5,437 nt of DNA from assembly GCA_937138275.1 (NCBI GenBank), contig CAKZOY010000578.1:1-5437 (forward strand). Reading direction: 5' to 3'. Source of the stretch: an uncultured Chloroflexota bacterium. GTDB lineage: Bacteria; Chloroflexota; Anaerolineae; B4-G1; DUEL01. Under the pieces are notes generated by a model. That model did no database searches and was not told the DNA's origin. It saw nothing but the letters and a program-made list of their open reading frames with translations. The translations under genes were made by a program, and so were the position numbers. Shown here piece by piece: positions 1 through 5,382 of this stretch. Within the stretch, counting starts at the first letter, position 1, and each line of letters starts with the position of its first letter.

Positions 1-130
1 CGTGGCTGACTACAAACGGTAGGATGACGTTTGTAGTGCGCTACGGAGCGAAGCGAAGTAGCGCTTCAACGCCACTCCGCTACGCTCCGTGGCTGACTAC
101 AAACAGCGCTTCGTGCTGACTACGAACGGG
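1..130. repeat. Cluster of short direct and inverted repeats downstream of the operon
   Basis: CGTGGCTGACTACAAAC occurs at 1-17 and exactly again at 88-104, with a diverged copy (CGTGCTGACTACGAAC) at 112-127. ACTACAAACG (9-18) pairs with CGTTTGTAGT (28-37) as a 10-bp hairpin with a 9-nt loop. GCGCTAC (38-44) and GTAGCGC (58-64) form a 7-bp stem around a 13-nt loop. GCCAC and GTGGC (71-75, 89-93) form a further stem, again with a 13-nt loop. No coding frame of note is present and no U-run follows the stems, so this resembles a REP-like intergenic repeat cluster rather than a simple terminator. It continues beyond the left edge or starts there. Confidence 0.7.
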
Positions 131-148
131 CGATGTGCGAGATGGGTG

Positions 149-1330
149 TTACATCCATCCTCTCTCATCTAAGGCCTGGATGAATGCCCAGGTGAAGGCA
201 AAGGCCCGCTTCATCACGGCGGGGTTCATTTTGTCATAAGTGTCCGCAGCCTGATGCCAGTACGGTTTCTCCCCCCGCCGGCCCATCCCCGTCAGAGTGA
301 TGGCGGGAATCCCCGCCCGCAGCGCATCGGCCATCTCGGTGTTGCCGCCGGAGATGCGGGCTGAATACGCGCCCCAATCGGGGTGCGCGTTCGCCAGCCG
401 TTCCGCCAGCGCAACAAGGCGCGGGTCGGCCCGGAAAGGAACGACGATGCCCTCTCGCGTCAGCCAGGAGGGGCCGTCGCAGCCCAGCATCTCAAAGACC
501 AGCGCAGCCGGATTGCGGAACACCGCCCGGTGGCGGGCGAAGAAATCGGCTGCTCCGTAGTGTTGTGTTTCCTCGCAGCCCGTGCAGACCAGATAGACGC
601 GGGTGTGGCGCAATGGGTTGGCGACCAGTTGCTCCGCCAGCGCCAGCACCAGCCCGGCGCCGGAGGCATTGTCGTTGGCGCCGAGGCTGAAGGGCGTCCG
701 GTCGGCCTGGACGCAGAGCGCCATCAACAGCACCGCGCAGACCGCCCCTACGCTGGAGACGGGCCATATCCACCCCCATCCGGTCAGCGCGCCCAGAATG
801 TAGAGCACCGTCTGCCCCAGAAAGGCGATGAAGGCGACCGTGGTGAAGGCAGTGTAGGCGGCGACCCAGCGGGGGGAGCGGAAGATAAGCGGCGTGCGGT
901 GGCTGTCCACATGGCCGATGAGGATGAGGTCCTGCCGGTGCTCTTCGGCCGGAGGGACGGTGGCGACTACGTTCTGGCTGGGCCCTTTGGGGACAACCCG
1001 GCGCAGGGGGTTATCCCGGAAACTCAGTTCCAGAAGGTCGGATGCCAGCGCAGCGGCGGAGAGCAGGGCGGCAACCGCTGCAGTCGCCCGGCCGCTCCAG
1101 GGATAGATCAGCCAGGCGACCAGCATCACTGCTGCAGCCAGCAGATGGGGGTGATAAATGGAGCGCGCGCCCCGAAACGGTTCCACCTGGGGGTTCAGCC
1201 CCAGGCCCAACAGCACATCCCGGCAGTAGAGGGCACCGCGCCGCTCCCCCTCCGTGGTGGAGCCGCGCGGGCCGATCTCCTCTGCCAGCACACGGATATG
1301 TTCCAGCCAACGGGAGACGGGTGAGGTCAT
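149..1330 (-). CDS. M28-family metallopeptidase with four predicted transmembrane helices inside the catalytic domain
   Basis: The product has 393 residues. M28 (aminopeptidase Y/S-like) zinc motifs appear in order: GHVDSH (His140, Asp142), GANDNASGAG (bridging Asp220), CEET (Glu253 general base, Glu254 ligand), FEMLGCDG (Glu280) and YWHQAADTYDK (His359). Hydrophobic segments near 62-78, 82-101, 157-183 and 187-207 look like two transmembrane hairpins; the second lies between ligands His140 and Asp220. No cleavable signal peptide is seen. Positive charges flank the hairpins (FRDNPLRR, HRTPLIFRSPR), which by the positive-inside rule would put the catalytic parts in the cytoplasm. The start is supported by AGGAGGG 4 nt upstream. 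It follows the fusion gene by 53 nt on the same strand, so co-transcription is likely. The family removes N-terminal residues from peptides, or is a related amide hydrolase (glutaminyl cyclase-like members exist); substrate unknown. Confidence 0.9.
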   Translation of the reverse strand: MTSPVSRWLEHIRVLAEEIGPRGSTTEGERRGALYCRDVLLGLGLNPQVEPFRGARSIYHPHLLAAAVMLVAWLIYPWSGRATAAVAALLSAAALASDLLELSFRDNPLRRVVPKGPSQNVVATVPPAEEHRQDLILIGHVDSHRTPLIFRSPRWVAAYTAFTTVAFIAFLGQTVLYILGALTGWGWIWPVSSVGAVCAVLLMALCVQADRTPFSLGANDNASGAGLVLALAEQLVANPLRHTRVYLVCTGCEETQHYGAADFFARHRAVFRNPAALVFEMLGCDGPSWLTREGIVVPFRADPRLVALAERLANAHPDWGAYSARISGGNTEMADALRAGIPAITLTGMGRRGEKPYWHQAADTYDKMNPAVMKRAFAFTWAFIQALDERGWM

Positions 1331-1334
1331 CGTG

Positions 1335-1341
1335 CCCTCCT
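1335..1341 (-). promoter_or_regulatory. Shine-Dalgarno of the M28 peptidase gene
   Basis: AGGAGGG ends 4 nt before the ATG at 1330 and supports this start. It directly abuts an intercistronic stem-loop. Confidence 0.75.
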
Positions 1342-1371
1342 ACGGCGAAATTCTCCATGGGGTATCGCCGT
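1342..1371 (-). promoter_or_regulatory. Intercistronic stem-loop between the two genes
   Basis: Arms ACGGCGA (1342-1348) and TCGCCGT (1365-1371) form a perfect 7-bp stem with a 16-nt loop. It occupies over half of the 53-nt gap and ends one base from the peptidase Shine-Dalgarno. No U-run follows, so it is not an intrinsic terminator. A role in mRNA processing, stability or access to the ribosome-binding site is possible but not shown. Confidence 0.45.
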
Positions 1372-1383
1372 GCTTCCGGCAGT

Positions 1384-4300
1384 TTACGCCATCATCTCCC
1401 CCAGTTCCCGCAGGGTCTTCAGCACTTCTCTGGGTAGGGTGGGGGGCTTGCGACCCACGGCGTAGCAACTCCAGATCAGTTGCGCCGTCCGCTCTATCAC
1501 CTCCGTCAGGTTACAGGCCCGCCGCAGACTGGTCGCCGCCACCACCAGGCCGTGGTTCTGCAGGATGCAGGCCGGATTTTTCCCCATCGCCGCCACCGCC
1601 GCCCGGGCCAGTTCCTTCGTCCCCGGCATCACGAACGGCGTCACCGGCAGTTCCTTCAGGAACGCCGCCTCGGTGGTGACCGGCAGGAACGGCAACCGGC
1701 TCAGGCCCAGAATCGTCGCGTAGGGGGCGTGGGTGTGGACCACCGCCCCGATCTCCGGCCGGGCCTTGTAGATTTCCGTATGCAGTGCCCACTCCGACGA
1801 CGGGGCCAGGGCGCCCTCCAGGATGTGCCCCTCAAAATCTATCCGCACCATCATCTCGGGCTGCAGGCCGCCTTTGTAGAGTTGACTGGGGGTGATCCAG
1901 CACTCGTCCCGCCCCTCTATGCGGACGCTGACATTGCCGCCGGTGGCGGTGATCAGTTGCAGTGCGTAGAGTTCGCCGACGGCGCGCACCATCTCCAGCC
2001 GCGGGTCCTCCGCCCCGACGGGCATGGGCGGGGCCGATGGGACGGGAGCAGCCGGGGACGGCGCCGCGGCCGCCGCGAAATCTATCCCGCCCATCTCTTC
2101 CTTCGCGGCCGTGTAGAGGCGGACCATATCCCCCTGGATGCGCTGAAGCCCCATCGCGGTGCGCACATCCCCGCTGAATGAGAGTTTCCCGCTCATCGCC
2201 GCTTTGTTGCCGCTGAGGCGTCCGGTCAGAATTTCGTGCAGGACTGCGGCGGTTGCCTTCATCCGGACCTCGGCCGGTGCGGGCGACGCGCCCAGGCCCG
2301 CCAGGACCTGTCCGTCCTGAAAACCGACGTAGAACTCCAGGCCCAGGTCGGTCACCGTGTAGTGGGAGAAGACCCGACGTTTCGCCGCGAAGGCGACCAG
2401 CGCCGGGTCGGTAACGGCCTTTTCGCAGAACCGGCGGAGAATTTCCTCCATCCGTGTCCGCAGGTCTGAAGCAGGAACAGCAGATGTCATAACGGGTTCC
2501 TCCCTGGAAACAGACGGCATGGCCATTTCCTGTTGCAGATCGGTAATGGCCGGGGCCGGGCGGGTCGGGCGGACCTCTGTTACCCCCTCCGGCGGGCGCC
2601 GGGGCCCCGTCCACGAGAAATTCTCCAGCGTCTCGGGGTTCAGGACGTACCGCGGCCGCTCCCCCGCTAGCATCCGCCGGACGTCCTCCACGACCATCTG
2701 GCCCTGATGGGCGGCGACTTCGGCGGTGTTCCCCCCGATGTGCGGCGTGGCGATGACGTTGGGGAGCGTCAGCAGGGGATGGTCCCACGCGGGCGGCTCC
2801 ACCGCGAAGACGTCCAGCGCCGCACCCGCCAGATGTCCGCTCCGCAGCGCCTCGGCCAGCGCCTCCTCGTCCAGCAGTGCCGCGCGGGCGGTGTTGATCA
2901 GGAACGCCCCCCGCTTCATTCGGGCAATTGCCTCCCGGCCGATGAGCCCGCGCGTCTCGTCGGTGACCGGCGCATGCAGACTGACGAAGTCGCTCTCGGC
3001 CAGCAGCCGGTCCAGCGAGACCAGTTCCGCGTCGTACTGCCCGGCGTCCTCGGGGCGGAGGTAGGGGTCGTAGACCAGCAGACGGACGCCGAAGGGGATC
3101 AGCCGCCGGGCCACCCGCCGCCCGACGGCGCCCAGTCCCACCAGCCCGACCGTCTTGCCCCATAATTCGTGGCCGAGGAACTCGCTGTAGGCGTGGCCCA
3201 TCCGCCCCATATCCCCGGCCTCCCCTCCCGGCTGGCGCAGGAACTGATTGGCAGGCATCAGTTTGCGCGCCAGCGCCAGCATAAAGGCCACCGTCAGGTC
3301 GGCCACGGCGTCGGCGTTGCGGCCGGGGGCGTTCAGGACGGGGATGCCCTGCGCGGTGCAGGCATCCAGGTCCACGTTGACCGCCTGCCCCCGGCAGGAC
3401 GCCACCACCCGCAGGTCGGGCACTTGCCGGAGTACCTCTTCGTCCACCACGTCCATTTCGGTGATGAAGACATGCACCCCTTGCAGGGCCTCTACCAGGT
3501 CATCGCCGGTCAGAATGCGCAGGGACTCGCGGTAGTTGGCGTACTCCACGTCGCCCAGACGGCGCAGTTCGGCCAGACTTGCCTCGTCCATCTGGGCGGT
3601 GACCAGGAATCGGGGACGGAAGTGGAGCGCCGGGGCGCGGACCGTCGCGGGACGTTCCATAATGGCGGAGAGCATCCGGTCGGCGGCGATGTCGCGGGCC
3701 TCCGCCTGCGCGGCGCGCAACCGCTGCCAGTCGGTGTAGAGGGCGGCATAGGTCTGCCCCGCCGGTTCGTCGGGCTGGACTTCGCAGGTACGGGAGAGAC
3801 GCCGGGCCCCTTCGGGCAGGTCGGCAAACACTCCCGCGCCGACGCCCGCGCAGATTGCCGCGCCCAGGGCGGTGCATTCCGGAAAATCGGAAACCCGCAC
3901 CGGGCGGCCCAGAACGTCGGCGACCAGGCGCGTCCAGAAGGAACTGCGGGTCAGCCCACCCGTCATTGCCACCGTTGGGGGCTCGCCCAGGACGGCCGTG
4001 ATCTGCTCCAGATTGGCTCGTATGATAAAAGCCATCCCTTCCAGCACGGCGCGGCAGAAGTCGGCCCGACGGGCAGGGCCATCGCCGTCCAGCAGGTGGG
4101 AGAGGGCGATGTGGCCGACGGGGAGTTCCATCGCGCGGGCGTTGAAGACCTGTCCGCTGAAGGTGGAGAGGATGCCCCCGGCACCGGGCCGGGAGTGGGC
4201 CGCCTCGGCGATCAGCCGGGCGACCGGGTGGGGCGAGTCGGGAAACAGAAGATGGGCCAGCCATTCCAGCGGCTCGCCCAGAGGGCCGCCGTTGCTCTCC

Positions 4301-5178
4301 AGGACCCAGCGGTCGGGCAGGACGTGCAGTCCGGTCCAGAGGCGGCCGTCGGGGTCGGTGGCGGGCCGGTCGGCGACGGCCTGGAGCGGGGCGGTCGTCC
4401 CGGCGACGATTCCCAGGTCGCCCGGTTCGGTGACCCCTAACCCCAGCAGCGCGCACTGGGTATCCGCCCCGCCGACGGCGACGGGGATGCCCGGAGAGAG
4501 GCCCAGGTCGGCCGCGACGGACGGGGTCAGCGCGCCCAGACGGGCCCCCGACGGGCGCAGGGGCGGGAGCAGGGAGCGGGGCAGGCCCAGATCGGCCAGC
4601 AAGTCCTCCATCCACACCCGCTGCCCGATGTCCAGGAGCATGCTCTCGGCAGCCTGGGAGTAGTCCGTCGCCTGTTCCCCGCAGAGGCGGAAGGCGACCC
4701 AGTCGCTGATGGAGACCGCAACGGTCCCCTCCAGCCATTTGGGGTGGTGGGCGGCGACCCACTTCAGCCGGGGGGCCATAAAGATGGGGGAAGGCCAGCG
4801 ACCGGTGCGGGGAAGGAGCGCCGCGCCGTGGGCGTCGGCCATTTCCATGCTTTCGCCCGCGGCGCGGGCATCCTGGTTGGGCAGGGCCAGGAGCACCTCG
4901 CCCCCCCGCATCAGCACCAGACTGTGGCGCATAGAGGTGGCGGCAATGCCAGCCACCTCGTCCGGCGAAACTCCGGCCTTCTGCAGGGTCTCCTGGACCG
5001 CCTCCGTTATCAGTGCCCAATTACGGTCGGTATCAAAGTCGTAGGCCCAATCCCCTTCGGGGGCGCGGGGATGCTTCCATTTCCGGACTGCGACGGTCGT
5101 CCGTCCGCTCTCCACATCCACCACCAGCGCCCGCACGGAACTGCTGCCAGCATCCAGACCGATGAGATAGGGTGGCAT
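1384..5178 (-). CDS. Four-module fusion: LsrK-like FGGY kinase / D-2-hydroxyacid dehydrogenase / SCP2 domain / class II aldolase
   Basis: A continuous 1264-codon frame encodes four complete domains: FGGY kinase (about 1-495), PGDH-like dehydrogenase (about 520-855), SCP2-like domain (about 905-1030) and class II aldolase (about 1058-1260). Each is near its usual stand-alone length and keeps its recognisable catalytic residues (listed under the separate domain entries), so this is a plausible working multienzyme rather than a decayed gene. Linkers at about 857-900 and 1034-1057 are rich in Pro and Ala, as expected of flexible interdomain tethers. The start is chosen because AGGAGG lies 5 nt upstream of the ATG and a promoter sits about 90 nt upstream. 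No signal peptide or membrane segment is seen, so it should be cytoplasmic. It is the first gene of an apparent operon with the M28 peptidase. Inferred role: phosphorylation, oxidoreduction and aldol cleavage of a small sugar or polyol, substrate unknown. An assembly or frameshift artefact is unlikely, since no stop is bypassed, but the polypeptide may also be made in parts from an internal start at 2490. Confidence 0.93.
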   Translation of the reverse strand: MPPYLIGLDAGSSSVRALVVDVESGRTTVAVRKWKHPRAPEGDWAYDFDTDRNWALITEAVQETLQKAGVSPDEVAGIAATSMRHSLVLMRGGEVLLALPNQDARAAGESMEMADAHGAALLPRTGRWPSPIFMAPRLKWVAAHHPKWLEGTVAVSISDWVAFRLCGEQATDYSQAAESMLLDIGQRVWMEDLLADLGLPRSLLPPLRPSGARLGALTPSVAADLGLSPGIPVAVGGADTQCALLGLGVTEPGDLGIVAGTTAPLQAVADRPATDPDGRLWTGLHVLPDRWVLESNGGPLGEPLEWLAHLLFPDSPHPVARLIAEAAHSRPGAGGILSTFSGQVFNARAMELPVGHIALSHLLDGDGPARRADFCRAVLEGMAFIIRANLEQITAVLGEPPTVAMTGGLTRSSFWTRLVADVLGRPVRVSDFPECTALGAAICAGVGAGVFADLPEGARRLSRTCEVQPDEPAGQTYAALYTDWQRLRAAQAEARDIAADRMLSAIMERPATVRAPALHFRPRFLVTAQMDEASLAELRRLGDVEYANYRESLRILTGDDLVEALQGVHVFITEMDVVDEEVLRQVPDLRVVASCRGQAVNVDLDACTAQGIPVLNAPGRNADAVADLTVAFMLALARKLMPANQFLRQPGGEAGDMGRMGHAYSEFLGHELWGKTVGLVGLGAVGRRVARRLIPFGVRLLVYDPYLRPEDAGQYDAELVSLDRLLAESDFVSLHAPVTDETRGLIGREAIARMKRGAFLINTARAALLDEEALAEALRSGHLAGAALDVFAVEPPAWDHPLLTLPNVIATPHIGGNTAEVAAHQGQMVVEDVRRMLAGERPRYVLNPETLENFSWTGPRRPPEGVTEVRPTRPAPAITDLQQEMAMPSVSREEPVMTSAVPASDLRTRMEEILRRFCEKAVTDPALVAFAAKRRVFSHYTVTDLGLEFYVGFQDGQVLAGLGASPAPAEVRMKATAAVLHEILTGRLSGNKAAMSGKLSFSGDVRTAMGLQRIQGDMVRLYTAAKEEMGGIDFAAAAAPSPAAPVPSAPPMPVGAEDPRLEMVRAVGELYALQLITATGGNVSVRIEGRDECWITPSQLYKGGLQPEMMVRIDFEGHILEGALAPSSEWALHTEIYKARPEIGAVVHTHAPYATILGLSRLPFLPVTTEAAFLKELPVTPFVMPGTKELARAAVAAMGKNPACILQNHGLVVAATSLRRACNLTEVIERTAQLIWSCYAVGRKPPTLPREVLKTLRELGEMMA
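1399..2007 (-). other. Domain 4: class II aldolase/adducin-type, fuculose-phosphate aldolase-like
   Basis: Residues about 1058-1260. The phosphate-binding motif TGGNVSVR is at 1079-1086 and WITPSQL at 1094-1100. Glu1129 in PSSEW corresponds to catalytic Glu73 of E. coli FucA. Zinc ligands are His1148 and His1150 (VVHTHA) and His1209 (QNHG), matching His92, His94 and His155 of FucA. All metal-binding and catalytic positions are therefore present. Relatives cleave ketose 1-phosphates (fuculose-1-P, rhamnulose-1-P, methylthioribulose-1-P) to DHAP plus an aldehyde, or epimerise ribulose-5-P. The presence of PSSEW and the QNHG triad supports aldolase or epimerase activity rather than an adducin-like non-enzymatic fold; the precise substrate is unknown. 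Confidence 0.9.
2089..2466 (-). other. Domain 3: SCP2 sterol-carrier-like domain
   Basis: Residues about 905-1030. The pattern is that of prokaryotic SCP2 domains: an N-terminal amphipathic helix, a strand region with LGLEFYVGFQDG and then VRMKATAAVLHEILTGRLSG (971-990), followed by MSGKLSFSGDVRTAMGLQRI (995-1014), the usual G-K-L-x-x-x-GD-x-x-x-A-x-x-L signature. SCP2 folds bind hydrophobic or acyl ligands and often occur alone or at the ends of multifunctional lipid enzymes. Placement between a dehydrogenase and an aldolase is unexpected, and its role here cannot be deduced; ligand binding or a structural/oligomerisation role are both possible. Confidence 0.8.
2490..2505 (-). promoter_or_regulatory. 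Internal Shine-Dalgarno plus in-frame ATG within the fusion gene
   Basis: AGGGAGGA (2498-2505) lies 7 nt upstream of an in-frame ATG whose first base is 2490 (Met897). The site is in the linker between the dehydrogenase and the SCP2 domain, just where a separate gene would begin. Initiation here would give a 368-aa protein of SCP2 plus aldolase (1384-2490). It may be a relic of a former gene boundary or an active internal start. No comparable Shine-Dalgarno was found before Met502/Met507 at the kinase/dehydrogenase junction. Confidence 0.6.
2614..3621 (-). other. Domain 2: NAD-dependent D-2-hydroxyacid dehydrogenase (phosphoglycerate dehydrogenase-like, no ACT domain)
   Basis: Residues about 520-855. 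The Rossmann motif is VGLVGLGAVG (677-686; GxGxxG at 681, 683 and 686). Asp704 in VYDPY ends the second strand and favours NAD over NADP. The catalytic triad typical of the family is present: Arg765 (NTARAALLD), Glu794 (DVFAVEPP) and His813 (TPHIGG). A PGDH-type segment, NAPGRNADAVADLTVAF, lies at 616-632. The family interconverts D-2-hydroxyacids and 2-oxoacids. The domain ends near the classic C-terminal helix without an ACT or other regulatory domain. Its relation to SerA proper is uncertain; it more likely serves the catabolic pathway of the fused kinase and aldolase than serine synthesis. Confidence 0.9.
3694..5178 (-). other. Domain 1: FGGY carbohydrate kinase, LsrK (autoinducer-2 kinase)-like
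   Basis: Residues 1-495. The N-terminal phosphate-binding motif is LDAGSSSVRA (8-17). The probable catalytic base is Asp239 in GGADTQ, equivalent to the conserved Asp of xylulokinase. A second phosphate motif is AGTTA (259-263) and the adenosine-binding motif is MTGGLTRSSFW (405-415). From memory, several stretches match E. coli LsrK more closely than xylulokinase: W-x-H followed by FD-x-(D/N)-x-NW near 34-54, SMR and DARA near 82-106, ISDW at 157-160, and TALG-AI-AGVGAG-F near 436-451. FGGY kinases transfer the ATP gamma-phosphate to a sugar or polyol hydroxyl; LsrK phosphorylates the AI-2 precursor DPD. LsrK-like sequence does not prove AI-2 as substrate, because this subfamily includes kinases with other small-sugar substrates. 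Confidence 0.88.
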
Positions 5179-5183
5179 ATGGA

Positions 5184-5189
5184 CCTCCT
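5184..5189 (-). promoter_or_regulatory. Shine-Dalgarno of the fusion gene
   Basis: AGGAGG sits 5 nt before the ATG at 5178 and fixes this start. A CTCC just upstream could pair with GGAG of this site in a 4-bp hairpin with a 4-nt loop, which might slightly reduce access; the effect is likely weak. Confidence 0.85.
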
Positions 5190-5194
5190 GGGGG

Positions 5195-5250
5195 AGTAAG
5201 ACGTGAAAAAGTAAGGCGTAAAACGTAAAACGTAAGGCGTAAAGCGTAAA
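5195..5250. repeat. Degenerate heptamer tandem repeat in the leader of the fusion gene
   Basis: On the plus strand, consecutive 7-nt units are GCGTAAA (5216), ACGTAAA (5223), ACGTAAG (5230), GCGTAAA (5237) and GCGTAAA (5244), with degraded copies back to about 5195 (AAGTAAG, ACGTGAAA, AGTAAG). On the transcribed minus strand they read TTTACGY or CTTACGT. The tract fills most of the predicted untranslated leader between the start of transcription and the Shine-Dalgarno. Its unit length suggests slippage-prone copy number. Confidence 0.8.
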
Positions 5251-5268
5251 GTGGGAAGTTGTACTCCG

Positions 5269-5297
5269 ATTGTACGTCGGAATGGGGATACGGTCAA
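5269..5297 (-). promoter_or_regulatory. Sigma70-type promoter for the fusion gene operon
   Basis: On the minus strand TTGACC (5292-5297) and TACAAT (5269-5274) are separated by exactly 17 bp. Each hexamer has 5 of 6 consensus bases. The predicted transcription start is near 5262, giving a leader of about 84 nt before the ATG at 5178. TTGTAC occurs as a direct repeat 11 bp apart on the plus strand (5259-5264 and 5270-5275), overlapping the -10 box, and CCGA/TCGG arms (5266-5269 and 5277-5280) bracket it. These could be a repressor site, but no cognate regulator lies in the window. Confidence 0.7.
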
Positions 5298-5327
5298 GGG
5301 GAGAGAGGGTTAGGGCTTGCGCAGCAA

Positions 5328-5342
5328 ATCCCTTTCAGGGAT
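5328..5342. repeat. Short perfect palindrome upstream of the promoter
   Basis: ATCCCT (5328-5333) and AGGGAT (5337-5342) are perfect 6-bp inverted arms with a 3-bp centre, about 73 bp upstream of the predicted start of transcription. It could be an activator or repressor site or a chance palindrome. Confidence 0.35.
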
Positions 5343-5354
5343 CAGTGTGCCCGT

Positions 5355-5382
5355 AAAAAGTAGGGGCGGCTTCGCTGCCCCC
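5355..5382 (-). terminator. Possible intrinsic terminator of a gene beyond the right edge
   Basis: On the minus strand an 8-bp GC-rich stem with one G-T pair and a 3-nt loop (arms 5374-5381 and 5363-5370) is followed after 3 nt by TTTTT (complement of 5355-5359). It would end transcription coming from a minus-strand gene to the right of the window. The 3-nt gap before the U-run and its shortness weaken the call. Confidence 0.4.

Noticed and set aside
383..1324. 313-codon plus-strand frame antisense to the peptidase
   Set aside because: No domain features; the minus strand carries all M28 motifs in order.
1011..1358. ATG in the intercistronic hairpin loop opening a 115-codon frame
   Set aside because: No good Shine-Dalgarno, and out of frame with the M28 motifs; the ATG at 1330 has AGGAGGG before it.
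2092..2104. AGGA shortly before Met1029 as a possible internal start for the aldolase alone
   Set aside because: It arises from Lys-Glu-Glu codons, the spacing is only 4 nt, and it lies before a long Ala/Pro linker; likely chance.
1832..3163. 443-codon minus-strand alternative frame across the dehydrogenase and SCP2 regions
   Set aside because: Gly/Arg/Pro-rich shadow without motifs; the main frame is intact throughout.
3169..4440. 423-codon plus-strand frame antisense to the fusion gene
   Set aside because: No recognisable motifs, and a low-complexity composition; the opposite strand encodes clear catalytic domains.
3500..5020. 506-codon minus-strand frame overlapping the kinase and part of the dehydrogenase
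   Set aside because: It is rich in Arg, Gly and Pro, shows no domain motif, and is an out-of-frame shadow typical of GC-rich coding DNA.
5010..5297. 95-codon minus-strand frame starting upstream of the fusion gene and reading through the heptamer tract
   Set aside because: It starts at the -35 box upstream of the predicted transcript, has no supporting ribosome-binding site, and overlaps the kinase out of frame.
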